From: Faecalicatena_A orotica
Lineage (GTDB): Bacteria; Bacillota; Clostridia; Lachnospirales; Lachnospiraceae
Assembly: GCF_040545875.1 (NCBI RefSeq)
Contig: NZ_JBEPMR010000002.1
Direction: 5' to 3' (one strand)
Length of the DNA: 64,000 nucleotides
The notes under the pieces were generated by a model that saw only the letters and a list, made by a program, of their open reading frames with translations, did no database searches and was not told where the DNA came from. This document shows positions 15,466 through 24,900 of the stretch, piece by piece. Each line of letters begins with the position of its first letter. Positions within the stretch are counted from its first letter, which is position 1. The position numbers and the translations under genes are program-made.

Positions 15466-17379
15466 ATGAGAATAACAGACTTACTGGATAAGAGGAGTAT
15501 TTCTCTGGACGGGGCGCCAAAGAGTAAGAAGGAAGCGCTCGACCAGATGGTAGAGCTGATGAATAAGAGCGGTAAGATCAATGGTATTGACGCATACCGC
15601 GAACAGGTTTATGCAAGGGAAGAAGAGAGCACCACCGGAATCGGAGAAGGAATTGCCATCCCCCACGGGAAATGTGATGCAGTTACGAAGCCGGGACTGG
15701 CTGCTATGGTTGTAAAAGAGGGCGTGGACTTCGATTCTCTGGATGGTGAGCCGGTCACGCTGATCTTCCTGATTGCGGCGCCGAATACGAAGGATAATGT
15801 ACATCTGGATGTATTGAGCAAGCTTTCTGTTTTGATGATGGATGAGGAGTTTTCGAATTCACTGAGAAATGCCCGGACTGTGGATGAATTCTTAGAGATC
15901 ATCGATAAGGCGGACGAGGAGAAGAGTGATATTGATGAACGTCTCGCAGATACCGGCTCCGCTGATGATGCACAGGTAAAGATTCTCGCTGTGACGTCCT
16001 GCCCGACCGGGATCGCCCATACTTATATGGCAGCAGAGGGGATCGAGAAGGCAGCGAAAGCGAAGAACTGCTTTGTAAAGATTGAGACCAGGGGCTCCGG
16101 TGGCGCGAAAAATGTGCTCACGGCCAAAGAAATAGCGGATGCAGACTGCATCATAGTAGCTGCTGACGCGCAGGTTCCGATGGACCGGTTTGACGGGAAA
16201 AAAGTTATCGCGTGTCAGGTATCGGACGGGATCAGCAAAGCAGACCAGCTTGTGGAGCGTGCGATATCCGGGGATGTGCCTGTTTACCACGCAGCATCCG
16301 GCGCGGCGGTACAGGCCGACAACGCAAAGAGCGGGGGCAGTATAGGCCATACGATCTATACGCAGTTGATGAACGGTGTTTCGCATATGCTGCCGTTCGT
16401 AGTAGGCGGCGGTATCCTGATTGCCATTGCATTCCTGATAGATGGTTTGAGTGTAGATATCAACGCACTTCCGGCGGACCAGAGGGCAAACTTTGGTTCC
16501 ATCACACAGGCGGCGGCCTTGTTTAAAGGAATCGGGGACACGGCATTCGGGTTCATGCTTCCGGTACTGGCAGGATTTATCGCAATGGCGATCGGCGACA
16601 GGCCGGCGCTGGCAGTCGGGTTTGTGGGTGGTATGCTTGCAGCCGGCGGAAAATCCGGCTTCCTCGGTGCATTAGTAGCAGGTTTTGCGGCAGGCTATCT
16701 GATTGTCGGACTCCGCAAGCTCTGTGACAAGCTGCCGGATGCTCTGGAGAAGATTGCACCTGTCCTTATTTACCCGGTTGTTGGGATTCTGGTCATGGGA
16801 CTGGCGATGAACTTTGTTGTAGAGCCAATCATGGGTGGTATCAATACGGGGCTCAACGGAGCGCTGAATCATATGGGTGGTTCCAGTAAAGTAGTGCTCG
16901 GCCTGATTCTGGGCGGCATGATGGCGATCGATATGGGCGGCCCATTCAATAAAGCTGCGTATGTGTTCGGAACTGCTTCCATTGCAGCAGGGAATTATGA
17001 TATAATGGCAGCAGTAATGGTCGGCGGTATGACACCGCCGTGTGCGATTGCCCTTGCAACACTGCTGTTTAAGAACAAGTTTACAAAGGAAGAACGCCAG
17101 ACAGGGCCGACTAACTTTATCATGGGTCTGGCATTCATCACCGAGGGAGCGATCCCGTTTGCAGCATCCGATCCGCTCCATGTACTTCCTGCCTGTATCA
17201 TAGGCTCTGGCGCAGCGGGCGCGTTATCCATGCTGTTCAACTGTACACTGATGGCACCGCACGGTGGAATCTTTGTATTCCCGGTTGTGGGAAATGCATT
17301 GATGTATCTGCTGGCACTTGTAGTCGGAACGGTGATTTCAGCAGTACTGCTGGGGGTATTTAAGACGAAAAAAGCTTAA
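15466..17379 (+). CDS. fruA: PTS fructose transporter, EIIABC fusion
   Basis: Imports fructose and phosphorylates it at C1. The 637-residue protein carries EIIA (about 1-145, phospho-His in IAIPHGK), EIIB (about 165-265, phospho-Cys in AVTSCPTGIAHTYMAAE) and membrane EIIC (about 290-630). The frame opens at a GTG overlapping the fruK stop, but ATG 15466 has AAGGA at the right distance and starts at the EIIA domain. ATG 15460 is also possible. Eighteen bases separate it from fruK. Confidence 0.92.
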   Translation: MRITDLLDKRSISLDGAPKSKKEALDQMVELMNKSGKINGIDAYREQVYAREEESTTGIGEGIAIPHGKCDAVTKPGLAAMVVKEGVDFDSLDGEPVTLIFLIAAPNTKDNVHLDVLSKLSVLMMDEEFSNSLRNARTVDEFLEIIDKADEEKSDIDERLADTGSADDAQVKILAVTSCPTGIAHTYMAAEGIEKAAKAKNCFVKIETRGSGGAKNVLTAKEIADADCIIVAADAQVPMDRFDGKKVIACQVSDGISKADQLVERAISGDVPVYHAASGAAVQADNAKSGGSIGHTIYTQLMNGVSHMLPFVVGGGILIAIAFLIDGLSVDINALPADQRANFGSITQAAALFKGIGDTAFGFMLPVLAGFIAMAIGDRPALAVGFVGGMLAAGGKSGFLGALVAGFAAGYLIVGLRKLCDKLPDALEKIAPVLIYPVVGILVMGLAMNFVVEPIMGGINTGLNGALNHMGGSSKVVLGLILGGMMAIDMGGPFNKAAYVFGTASIAAGNYDIMAAVMVGGMTPPCAIALATLLFKNKFTKEERQTGPTNFIMGLAFITEGAIPFAASDPLHVLPACIIGSGAAGALSMLFNCTLMAPHGGIFVFPVVGNALMYLLALVVGTVISAVLLGVFKTKKA

Positions 17380-17416
17380 CAGTTACCGTAAGGATGAGGA
17401 AGGAGAGAAGAGGGTC

Positions 17417-18160
17417 ATGTTGACGGAACAAAGATATGAACTGATATTGAAATTGCTGGAGGAGAAAAAGAGTATCACAGTCACAGAGGTAAAAGACCTG
17501 ATTCACACTTCCGAATCAACCGTCCGGAGGGACATAACAGCACTGCATCAGGCGGGCAGGCTTGTAAAAGTTTTCGGCGGCGCCATCGCGGCAGATCACA
17601 CCTTAATGACCACCGAACCAACCGTGGCACAGAAGGTGGAGGTACAGAAAGATGAGAAGCAGAAGATTGCAAAGTATGCGGCTTCCCTGATCCAGCCGGA
17701 AGACTTTGTCTATCTGGATGCGGGGACCACGACAGGGTGTATGCTGGATTATCTGGCAAAGTCAGAGGCCTCCTTCGTGACCAATGCCGTCGTCCATGCA
17801 CAGACACTGGCCGCTGCAGGACTGCGGGTATTCCTTGTAGGCGGGGAACTGAAGGCTTCTACAGAGGCCGTGGTCGGGAATCAGGCACTGCTTACACTGG
17901 AAAGCTATCATTTTACAAAAGGATTCTTCGGGACAAACGGGATCAGCAGAAATGCCGGATTTACGACGCCGGATGCCAACGAAGCACTGATAAAAAAGAC
18001 AGCGATGCAGCAGTGCCGGGACAGGTACGTGCTGGGGGATTCCTCCAAATTCGGGAAAGTCAGCGCTGTTACTTTTGCAGATTTCCAGGCCGCGCAGATA
18101 CTTACAGATAACAGAGTGGAAGGCTATGGGGGCTGCGAAAATATAAGGATAGTATTATAA
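17417..18160 (+). CDS. fruR: DeoR family regulator of the fructose operon
   Basis: 247 residues with an N-terminal DeoR winged helix (about 6-57, SITVTEVKDLIHTSESTVRRDI) and a C-terminal sugar-phosphate-sensing domain with the DxGTT motif (YLDAGTTTGCML). Lies 37 bases behind fruA, with a good ribosome site. Position and family imply repression of fruK-fruA, relieved by fructose 1-phosphate; the tandem TTTGA(A/T)TGAA repeats before fruK are the likely target. The gene order with the regulator last is less common than regulator first. Confidence 0.85.
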   Translation: MLTEQRYELILKLLEEKKSITVTEVKDLIHTSESTVRRDITALHQAGRLVKVFGGAIAADHTLMTTEPTVAQKVEVQKDEKQKIAKYAASLIQPEDFVYLDAGTTTGCMLDYLAKSEASFVTNAVVHAQTLAAAGLRVFLVGGELKASTEAVVGNQALLTLESYHFTKGFFGTNGISRNAGFTTPDANEALIKKTAMQQCRDRYVLGDSSKFGKVSAVTFADFQAAQILTDNRVEGYGGCENIRIVL

Positions 18161-18170
18161 TTTAAAAAAT

Positions 18171-18233
18171 AAAAACCGTATCTTGCAGAGGATTATGAGC
18201 ATACCATTAATCATCTCTAAAGATACGGTTTTT
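18171..18233. terminator. Bidirectional terminator
   Basis: Perfect 14-base arms, AAAAACCGTATCTT and AAGATACGGTTTTT, with a further inner pairing of AGAGGATTA and TAATC. It separates the convergent fruR gene and the small gene ending at 18244, and has A/T tracts for both directions. Confidence 0.85.
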
Positions 18234-18243
18234 AACATTTCAA

Positions 18244-18513
18244 TTATTTCTTAAACATATCCTGAATCTCGATCACGTTTGATCTCCCGTTTGAATCGGA
18301 AAGCTGTACGCTTACAGACGCTTTGGGAGCTTTCCTGCTTGCTTCGGCTTCTTCAGAGGTGGCAAAGAGCCTCTCCTCGGGAAGTTTCATCGCACCACAG
18401 GAACCAATCAGCTGTACGATATAGGTCGTACCCTGCTTGCTGACGACTTTCACCTGCGTAGGGTGTGGATTATCCTCCATAATATAACATGTATCACCAC
18501 GTTTAAATGGCAT
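18244..18513 (-). CDS. Small uncharacterised protein
   Basis: 89 residues, ATG at 18513 with GCAGGTG upstream, stopping just before a bidirectional terminator. The N-terminal part (MPFKRGDTCYIMED...VKVVSKQGTTYIVQLIGSCGAMKLPEERLF) has the look of a small beta-barrel or SH3-like domain, and the C-terminus is charged. No family recognised. Codon use is like its neighbours, so it is probably real. Confidence 0.7.
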   Translation of the reverse strand: MPFKRGDTCYIMEDNPHPTQVKVVSKQGTTYIVQLIGSCGAMKLPEERLFATSEEAEASRKAPKASVSVQLSDSNGRSNVIEIQDMFKK

Positions 18514-18825
18514 AGTATCACCTGCTTTCTATGTTATATACATACCGGCCCGGTCAGGGGACGGATAAATCATACACTTTTCTTTATTATACAATACTAT
18601 TTGACATAACGTCAATGCGGGCGGCAGCTGTAGTGAACATTTCGTTATCCAGACTGTCCTCATTTAATAGGAAATCATAATCCAAAAGCTGTACCCCGTC
18701 CAGATTGATTTTACAGCTTCTGAATAAAAATTTTTACGAGTAATCTATCTTTGTGAATTATGTCTAAAAAACGCAGTTCATTCTTGTCTGCATTTTACAA
18801 AATTAATTGTTATTGCCGGAAATGC
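18514..18825. other. Intergenic stretch without recognised feature
   Basis: About 310 AT-rich bases between the small gene at 18244-18513 and the LacI promoter. No convincing open frame, RNA structure or repeat was seen here. Confidence 0.5.
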
Positions 18826-18854
18826 TTGATTTTTACAGAGGGATTATATATAAT
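18826..18854 (+). promoter_or_regulatory. Promoter of the LacI-type regulator
   Basis: TTGATT at 18826-18831 and TATAAT at 18849-18854 with a 17-base spacer, directly followed by an operator-like sequence. Confidence 0.7.
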
Positions 18855-18868
18855 GACAACGTAGGACA
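18854..18868 (+). promoter_or_regulatory. Imperfect LacI operator, probable autoregulation
   Basis: TGACAACGTAGGACA keeps the left half TGACAACGT of the perfect palindrome at 19916-19929. It begins at the last base of the -10 box, where a bound repressor would block initiation. Confidence 0.6.
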
Positions 18869-18886
18869 AAGGAAGTGAAAAAGACT

Positions 18887-19891
18887 ATGAAAAAGGCAAC
18901 AATTATTGATGTAGCTGAGGCAAGCGGGGTTTCGATCAAAACAGTTTCCAGAGTGATGAATAATAACCCTCATGTCAGTGAAGAGACAAAAGAAAAAGTT
19001 TATGCTGCCATGAAAAAGACAGGATATCAGGTTAATATGCTGGCTAAAGGACTTAAGGGGAACAGGACCAACATCATCGTAGTTTTTGCAGACCGACATC
19101 ATGAAGAACATCTCAGCATATGGCATAACATTATATTAAAATATTTGTTCCAGTATGCAAAGCAGAAGAATATGAAGGTTGTCCTCTCACCGTCTAACAG
19201 TGAACGATTTGAGGAGGATGAGACAGACGGATTTTATCTCATCTCCAGTGGACTGGCTGACGGTGCAATACTTTTGGAGAACATCCTAAATGACCCCAGG
19301 GTTGAATACTTTGAGAAGCATAATATACCATATGTACTTTTCGGAGAATCAGAGAATCAGGATGTTCCATCAGTCAGCCTGGATAATTTCGATGTAGGCT
19401 ATAACGGCGGGAAGTACCTGATTGAGCAGGGATACCGCAAGATCGCACTGTTTATAGGTGAAAAGAAGTTTTTGTCCACACAGCTGCGTATCGAAGGGTT
19501 TGAAAGAATCATGCAAAGCATGGATGCCGAATATCACATATTTGACGGACTTGACACGGTGGAGAAGGCTTACCATAAGTCGAAAGAAGTGTTGGAAACT
19601 TATGATATAGAGGCGTTCTTTGTATCTGGTGACGAACGTGCATTGGGCGTTTATCGCGGAATCTACGAAAAAGGACTGGAGATTCCGGGAGATGTGGCGG
19701 TTCTTGGGATTGATAACATTCCTCTGGGAGAGTTCTATTATCCGCCTATTTCTACAGTGGCACAGGATTTTGACATCCTTGCAAAGTGCTGTATGGATTA
19801 TGTTGTAGAAGAGATTGAGAATGGGAAAGATTCTAATAAAAAGAAGAGGTTCAAGTTCCCGACGAAAATTATAGAAAGAAAATCTACCTGA
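18887..19891 (+). CDS. LacI family transcriptional repressor
   Basis: 334 residues: N-terminal LacI helix-turn-helix (TIIDVAEASGVSIKTVSRVMNN) with hinge, then a periplasmic-binding-protein-like effector domain. A GTG at 18875 is in frame, but ATG 18887 has AAGGAAG upstream and starts at the usual MKKATIIDVA. It lies immediately before the GH13/ABC/GH65 operon, with an own terminator between. Operator-like sequences flank it on both sides, so it should control itself and the sugar operon. Confidence 0.9.
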   Translation: MKKATIIDVAEASGVSIKTVSRVMNNNPHVSEETKEKVYAAMKKTGYQVNMLAKGLKGNRTNIIVVFADRHHEEHLSIWHNIILKYLFQYAKQKNMKVVLSPSNSERFEEDETDGFYLISSGLADGAILLENILNDPRVEYFEKHNIPYVLFGESENQDVPSVSLDNFDVGYNGGKYLIEQGYRKIALFIGEKKFLSTQLRIEGFERIMQSMDAEYHIFDGLDTVEKAYHKSKEVLETYDIEAFFVSGDERALGVYRGIYEKGLEIPGDVAVLGIDNIPLGEFYYPPISTVAQDFDILAKCCMDYVVEEIENGKDSNKKKRFKFPTKIIERKST

Positions 19892-19906
19892 TAAGTAGAT
19901 TTTTTT
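19879..19906 (+). terminator. Terminator after the LacI gene
   Basis: AAAATCTAC and GTAGATTTT arms around a 7-base loop, ending in a run of seven T. The stem includes the stop codon of the LacI gene. Confidence 0.8.
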
Positions 19907-19914
19907 ACCAAACT

Positions 19915-19929
19915 TTGACAACGTTGTCA
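19915..19929 (+). promoter_or_regulatory. LacI operator and -35 of the glucoside operon
   Basis: TGACAACGTTGTCA at 19916-19929 is a perfect 14-base palindrome with the central CG usual for LacI proteins. TTGACA at 19915-19920 inside it is a consensus -35. It differs from the clostridial CcpA cre consensus at one fixed position, so CcpA binding is also possible. The -10 is not clear; CTTATG near 19938 is one candidate. Confidence 0.75.
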
Positions 19930-19996
19930 TATAAATGCTTATGGAAGCCTTTAGAATGGGAAAACGTTGGAAAAATACAGAGAACAGGAGAAATCA

Positions 19997-21697
19997 ATGG
20001 AAGGAATTGAGAGACGGCTGAAGTTTATATTTGGTACAGAGGAAAAGGCTGCCAGTGCAAAGCAGAAAATTGAAAAACAATTGGAAAAATATGAAAAGAC
20101 CGGGTTAAAGGCACGAAAGTTATCACAGGCGGATACGATGCTGATTACATATGGCGATTCTATCGTGAATGGGGATGCCCCGGCATTGGAAGTCCTGAGT
20201 GAATTTCTGGATGCCTATGTAAAAGATGCAGTAGGCAATGTACATCTTCTGCCTATGTATCCTTACACATCAGATGATGGTTTTTCAGTGGTGGATTATA
20301 AAGAGATTAATCCGTCATTGGGAAACTGGGGGCATATTGAAATGCTGGCGAAGCGATATGGGTTAATGTTTGATGCAGTAATCAACCATATTTCTAAAAG
20401 CAGTGATTGGTTCCAAAAATATCTGGAGTGTGAACAGCCATACACAGACTACTTTATTACCTGCGATCCAGATGCCGACTACAGTAAGGTGACAAGGCCA
20501 AGGGCACTGCCGCTTCTGACAGCGTTTCAGACGGCAGAAGGAACAAAGTTTGTATGGACAACGTTCAGTGAGGACCAGATTGACCTGAATTTTAACAGTC
20601 CTGACGTTCTGGCGGAGGTTCTGGATCTTCTAGTAATGTACGGAAGGATGGGGGCAAAGTTCATCCGGCTGGATGCGATTGGTTTTATGTGGAAAGAGGC
20701 GGGGACAACATGTATGCATCTTCCGCAGACACATGAATTAATCAAGCTTATGAAGGATGTCCTGTGCGTATATTCCCCGGGAACCAAGCTGATTACAGAA
20801 ACAAATGTACCCCACAAAGATAATATCAGCTATTTTGGGGACGGAAAAGATGAGGCTGATCTGGTGTATCAATTTCCGCTGCCTCCACTTGTTATGTACT
20901 CTCTCCTGACAGGGGATGCTTCCATACTAAGTCAATGGATGGCAGGGCTTGAGCTGCCGGGGGAGGATGTTACATTTTTTAACTTCCTGAGTTCTCATGA
21001 TGGAATCGGAGTCAGACCCACGGAGGGGATTTTGGACGATGCACAAAGAGAATTTCTAGTGAAAGCAACGCTGGAACACGGCGGAAGGGTTTCCTATAAA
21101 GATAACGGGGATGGGACAAAAAGTCCATATGAATTAAATATCAACTATCAGGATGCACTGGCAGGTCCGGAAGATTCCGATGAAACAAGGATAGGGCGAT
21201 TTCTGGCAGCAGAGACGATTTTATTGTCTATGCAGGGTGTCCCGGGTATTTATATACACAGTCTTTTAGGCTCCAGAAATGATTACTATGGAATGACAGT
21301 TTCCGGCATACCAAGGCGTATCAACCGGGAACAGCTGGATTACGGTTTTCTGAAAGAGCAGCTGGATGGAGATACAAACAGAAGCAGAATATTCAAAGAA
21401 ATGATCAGGAGGCTGAATATCCGGAAGAAGGAGAAGGCGTTTGCACCTCAGGCTGTGCAGGAAGTGCTAAATGTTGACGGCAGGGTGCTTGCTGTCAGGA
21501 GGATTGCGAAAGAGTCGGGTGAATGTATTGAGGCATTCATCAATGTATCCGGTGAAACGGTGCCCATCGGGCGGGACGGGCTTTCAGGCACCAACCTTCT
21601 GAATGGAGAGGAAATAAAAGATAAGATAGTACTAGGGCCATACGAAGCGGCCTGGATAAAAAACAGTAGATTGTTGCAAAGGGGAAGGACTCTTTGA
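19997..21697 (+). CDS. GH13 subfamily 18 glucoside phosphorylase (sucrose phosphorylase-like)
   Basis: Retaining phosphorylase expected to release alpha-D-glucose 1-phosphate from a glucoside. The (beta/alpha)8 core has HLLPMYPYTSDDGFSVVDY near 83-101, nucleophile D226 in FIRLDAIG, acid/base E268 in ITETN and D335 in SSHDG. With 566 residues it is longer than sucrose phosphorylase (~490) and nearer to glucosylglycerate or glucosylglycerol phosphorylases of the subfamily. TTG 19967 is in frame, but ATG 19997 follows AGGAG. First gene of the LacI-controlled operon. The exact glucoside cannot be read from sequence. Confidence 0.87.
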   Translation: MEGIERRLKFIFGTEEKAASAKQKIEKQLEKYEKTGLKARKLSQADTMLITYGDSIVNGDAPALEVLSEFLDAYVKDAVGNVHLLPMYPYTSDDGFSVVDYKEINPSLGNWGHIEMLAKRYGLMFDAVINHISKSSDWFQKYLECEQPYTDYFITCDPDADYSKVTRPRALPLLTAFQTAEGTKFVWTTFSEDQIDLNFNSPDVLAEVLDLLVMYGRMGAKFIRLDAIGFMWKEAGTTCMHLPQTHELIKLMKDVLCVYSPGTKLITETNVPHKDNISYFGDGKDEADLVYQFPLPPLVMYSLLTGDASILSQWMAGLELPGEDVTFFNFLSSHDGIGVRPTEGILDDAQREFLVKATLEHGGRVSYKDNGDGTKSPYELNINYQDALAGPEDSDETRIGRFLAAETILLSMQGVPGIYIHSLLGSRNDYYGMTVSGIPRRINREQLDYGFLKEQLDGDTNRSRIFKEMIRRLNIRKKEKAFAPQAVQEVLNVDGRVLAVRRIAKESGECIEAFINVSGETVPIGRDGLSGTNLLNGEEIKDKIVLGPYEAAWIKNSRLLQRGRTL

Positions 21698-21739
21698 CAC
21701 AAATAAAAAACAATTTATTAAGAAAAGGAGAAGAAGATT

Positions 21740-23056
21740 ATGAAAAAGAAAGTATTAAGCGTGCTGTTAATTACAGCAATGGCAGCTACTCTTGCAGCAG
21801 GATGCGCAGGGAAAGAAAAAGATACTGAGGGCGGCTCTGATAAGGGAGGCACTGTCAAGATACAGTTCATGCATCAGCAGGTAGAGCAGGAGAGACAGGA
21901 TGTGGTACAGGAACTGATAGACGGATTCGAGGCAGAGAATGAGGGTATTACAGTAGAATCTATTCCTGTGAACGAGGATGATTATGACTCTAAAATCGTA
22001 GCTCTTGGAGGAAGCGGGGAGCTTCCGGCGATTATTGAATACAGCCAGGACCAGGCGAAGACAAGTGTTGCGAACCAGTTCACCAGCTTAGATGCTGTTC
22101 AGGCAGTTGTGGATGAAGTTGGAGAAGATGCATTCTATGAAGGCGCGCTTGAAGTAACGAAGACAGAAGACGGAAGCGGGTATGTAGGTGTTCCGCTGTG
22201 CAGCTGGGTACAGGGAATCTGGGTGAACACTGCAATGCTGCAGGAAAAAGGATTTGATGTTCCTGAGAACTGGGATGATGTTCTTGAAATTGCAAAGGCA
22301 TTCAATGACCCGGCTAATAAAAAATATGGTATTGCAATGCCGACATCTGAATCTGCGTTTACAGAGCAGGTATTCTCCCAGTTTGCGCTTTCAAACGGGG
22401 CCAATGTATTTGACAGTGACAAAAATGTTACCGTGAATACACCGGAGATGAAAGAGGCAGTGGAATATTATAAAGAGCTTGCGTCTTACTCTATGCCGGG
22501 ATCTACAGAGGTTGCTGACGTAAAAGATGCTTTCGTAGGAAAGAATGCGCCGATGGCGATGTATTCCACTTACATTTTAGGTGCAGTGAATGAAGCCGGG
22601 TTTGCAGGTGATTTAGCACTTGTTCTGCCGAACCAGAAGGAACAGGTTGCATATGGAACAATTACCGTGCTTGGCATTGCAGAAGGCATGGATGAGGCAC
22701 AGACAGATGCAGCTAAAAAATTTGTAAGCTACCTGTTGGAAAAAGATAATAACATTACGTGGCTGAATATGGCTCCTGGCGGAATACAGCCGGTATTGAA
22801 GGCGGTCAGCGAAGACCCGGCTTTCACGGACATGGATGAGCGTAAGGTATACGAGAACCTGAATGATGATATTGCAGTAGCAGTTGAGAACCTGCAGCTT
22901 TTTGGAACAGTCGGCGGCAAGAACTTTACAGAAATGGGTGATGTCACCAACACTGGCGCTATCAGTAAGCTGATTAATAACGTTGTTGTACAGAATGCAG
23001 ATGTGGACAAAGAACTTGAGACAGCACAGTCAGCAGTGGAAGGCCTGATAAAGTAG
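21740..23056 (+). CDS. ABC transporter sugar-binding lipoprotein
   Basis: Extracellular substrate-binding protein of the MalE/UgpB type. The signal peptide ends in lipobox LAAGC (Cys 22), followed by an acidic linker. 438 residues, the usual length. Followed by two permease genes. It binds the sugar used by the two phosphorylases of the operon; an alpha-glucoside disaccharide or glucosyl-glycerol-type compound is plausible. AAAAGGAG precedes the ATG. Confidence 0.9.
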   Translation: MKKKVLSVLLITAMAATLAAGCAGKEKDTEGGSDKGGTVKIQFMHQQVEQERQDVVQELIDGFEAENEGITVESIPVNEDDYDSKIVALGGSGELPAIIEYSQDQAKTSVANQFTSLDAVQAVVDEVGEDAFYEGALEVTKTEDGSGYVGVPLCSWVQGIWVNTAMLQEKGFDVPENWDDVLEIAKAFNDPANKKYGIAMPTSESAFTEQVFSQFALSNGANVFDSDKNVTVNTPEMKEAVEYYKELASYSMPGSTEVADVKDAFVGKNAPMAMYSTYILGAVNEAGFAGDLALVLPNQKEQVAYGTITVLGIAEGMDEAQTDAAKKFVSYLLEKDNNITWLNMAPGGIQPVLKAVSEDPAFTDMDERKVYENLNDDIAVAVENLQLFGTVGGKNFTEMGDVTNTGAISKLINNVVVQNADVDKELETAQSAVEGLIK

Positions 23057-23100
23057 GAAGGCAGCTGCTTATTGGATCTGAGAGCACATTAACCTATAAG

Positions 23101-23124
23101 GACCGGCCAGCGAGGCGGCCGGTC
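23101..23124 (+). other. GC-rich intercistronic hairpin
   Basis: GACCGGCC and GGCCGGTC arms with an 8-base loop, no T-run, between the binding-protein and first permease genes. Such stems typically protect the upstream message, giving more binding protein than permease. Confidence 0.6.
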
Positions 23125-23152
23125 CCGATTAAAAGAGAGAAAGGGGAAAGGA

Positions 23153-24043
23153 ATGAAGCCGAAGAACAGAAAACTGGGCGGAAGTGATACGCGGTTTGCA
23201 TATGCACTTTTAGCTCCCAGCCTGATTTTATTAGCGCTTTTAATTGGCTATCCGATGATTTATAACATCTTAATCAGTTTTCAGGATGTGCCGGTAAATC
23301 CCAAAATGGCCTCTGAGTTTGTAGGCCTTAGTAATTACATAGCGGTATTCCAGGACAAAGGGTTCTATCACTCCGTGTTCATCACCCTGGTATTTACTGT
23401 TCTGGTTACGGTAATCAGTACTGCGTTTGGTCTGGCGATTGCAGTTTTTATGAACAGGGATTTTGTCGGGAAAAAAATGGTGAATTCGATTATTATCCTG
23501 TCTTATGTTGTACCGGCAGTGTGTCTTATCTTTGCATGGCGGTATATGTTCAATAATATTTATGGAATCATCAACTATATTATTGTGGATGTCCTGCATC
23601 TTGCAAAAGAGGTTCCGCTTTGGTTTGACCAGCCGGCCAGTGCGTTTATATTAGTTACAATCTTTGCTATATGGAAGTTTTTCCCGTATGCCTACATGTC
23701 ATTTGTTGCAATTCTCCAGTCTATCGACAAGAGTCTGTACGAGGCGGCGGATATGGATGGGGCAAATAGCTGGCAGAAATTTATGACCGTTACTTATCCG
23801 GCTATAAAGCCAACCCTTGTTACGGTTGTGAGCCTGCGTACCATATGGGTATTCTACATTTACACAGAGGTTTACCTGCTGACGAAACAGGTCGATGTAC
23901 TTGGCGTTTACCTGTATGACATGGCATTTGCGACACATGACTTTGGAAAGGCGGCAGCAATTTCCATCATACTGTTTGTTGTGATATTCAGTCTGGTTAT
24001 GCTGATTAGAAAGAAGGTGCTGAGAGTTGAAGAAGATGAATAA
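23153..24043 (+). CDS. Sugar ABC transporter permease (MalF-type)
   Basis: Six-helix inner-membrane subunit of 296 residues. The EAA loop EAADMDGANSWQKFMTVTYPAI, which contacts the ATPase, is intact. Preceded by GAAAGGGGAAAGG. Partners are the downstream MalG-type permease and the binding lipoprotein; no ATPase gene is present in the operon, so a shared MsmK/UgpC-type ATPase encoded elsewhere must serve it. Confidence 0.9.
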   Translation: MKPKNRKLGGSDTRFAYALLAPSLILLALLIGYPMIYNILISFQDVPVNPKMASEFVGLSNYIAVFQDKGFYHSVFITLVFTVLVTVISTAFGLAIAVFMNRDFVGKKMVNSIIILSYVVPAVCLIFAWRYMFNNIYGIINYIIVDVLHLAKEVPLWFDQPASAFILVTIFAIWKFFPYAYMSFVAILQSIDKSLYEAADMDGANSWQKFMTVTYPAIKPTLVTVVSLRTIWVFYIYTEVYLLTKQVDVLGVYLYDMAFATHDFGKAAAISIILFVVIFSLVMLIRKKVLRVEEDE

Positions 24044-24872
24044 AAAAACAGGGAAATTAGTATTTTTTTATGTAAGGGTTGTCCTGCTGGTATTGGTTCT
24101 GCTCTTCCCCTTTATTATCATGCTCAGCGTATCTTTGAAGGCGACATCGGAGGCAATCGCATTTCCCCCGACGATTATACCGAAGGCATGGACATTCCAG
24201 CATTTTATAGACATATTTAACCCGAAAATCTTTCCATTTATTAAATATTTTGGCAACAGCCTTTATATTGCCCTGACTGTTTCCGTTGTTGCAGTATTCC
24301 TTGGTATTCTGGGCGGATATGCACTTTCCAAACTGAAGTTCAAAGGGAAAAAGGGTATCAGCGAGATGTTTTTCCTCGTCTATATGTTCTCCGGAATCCT
24401 TCTGATTGTACCGTTATTCCGCATGCTGTCAGCAGTAGGGCTGAAAAACAGCAGGGAGGCAGTCATCATCTGTATGATTATACAGACACTGCCCACGGCG
24501 ATTTATATGACAAGAAGTTATTTCGATACGATTCCCAAGGAACTGGAAGAAGCAGGAAGGGTAGACGGATTAAGTAAGATGGGGATTATTTTCAGGATTG
24601 TTGTTCCATTGTCCATATCGGGATTGATTTCCGTATTTGTATATGCATTTATGATTGCATGGAATGATGTACTGTTTGCTTCTATTTTCATTGATTCTCC
24701 GGATATGATGACGATTCCGATTGGCCTGAACTCGTTGTTTAATACACCGGACTATGTATGGGGCAGAATGATGGCGGCTTCACTGATTACATCATTACCT
24801 GTAATCATTATGTATGGATTTAGCCAGCGGCTCATTAAGAGCGGCAGCACAGACGGCGGCGTAAAAGGATAG
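24036..24872 (+). CDS. Sugar ABC transporter permease (MalG-type)
   Basis: Second six-helix permease, about 278 residues, with the EAA loop EEAGRVDGLSKMGIIFRIVVPL. It overlaps the end of the first permease gene by a few bases. A TTG three codons upstream (24027) is an alternative start. Forms the translocation pore with the upstream subunit. Confidence 0.88.
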   Translation: MNKKTGKLVFFYVRVVLLVLVLLFPFIIMLSVSLKATSEAIAFPPTIIPKAWTFQHFIDIFNPKIFPFIKYFGNSLYIALTVSVVAVFLGILGGYALSKLKFKGKKGISEMFFLVYMFSGILLIVPLFRMLSAVGLKNSREAVIICMIIQTLPTAIYMTRSYFDTIPKELEEAGRVDGLSKMGIIFRIVVPLSISGLISVFVYAFMIAWNDVLFASIFIDSPDMMTIPIGLNSLFNTPDYVWGRMMAASLITSLPVIIMYGFSQRLIKSGSTDGGVKG

Positions 24873-24900
24873 ACGACAGGAAAGGAAGGATTGGATAAAG

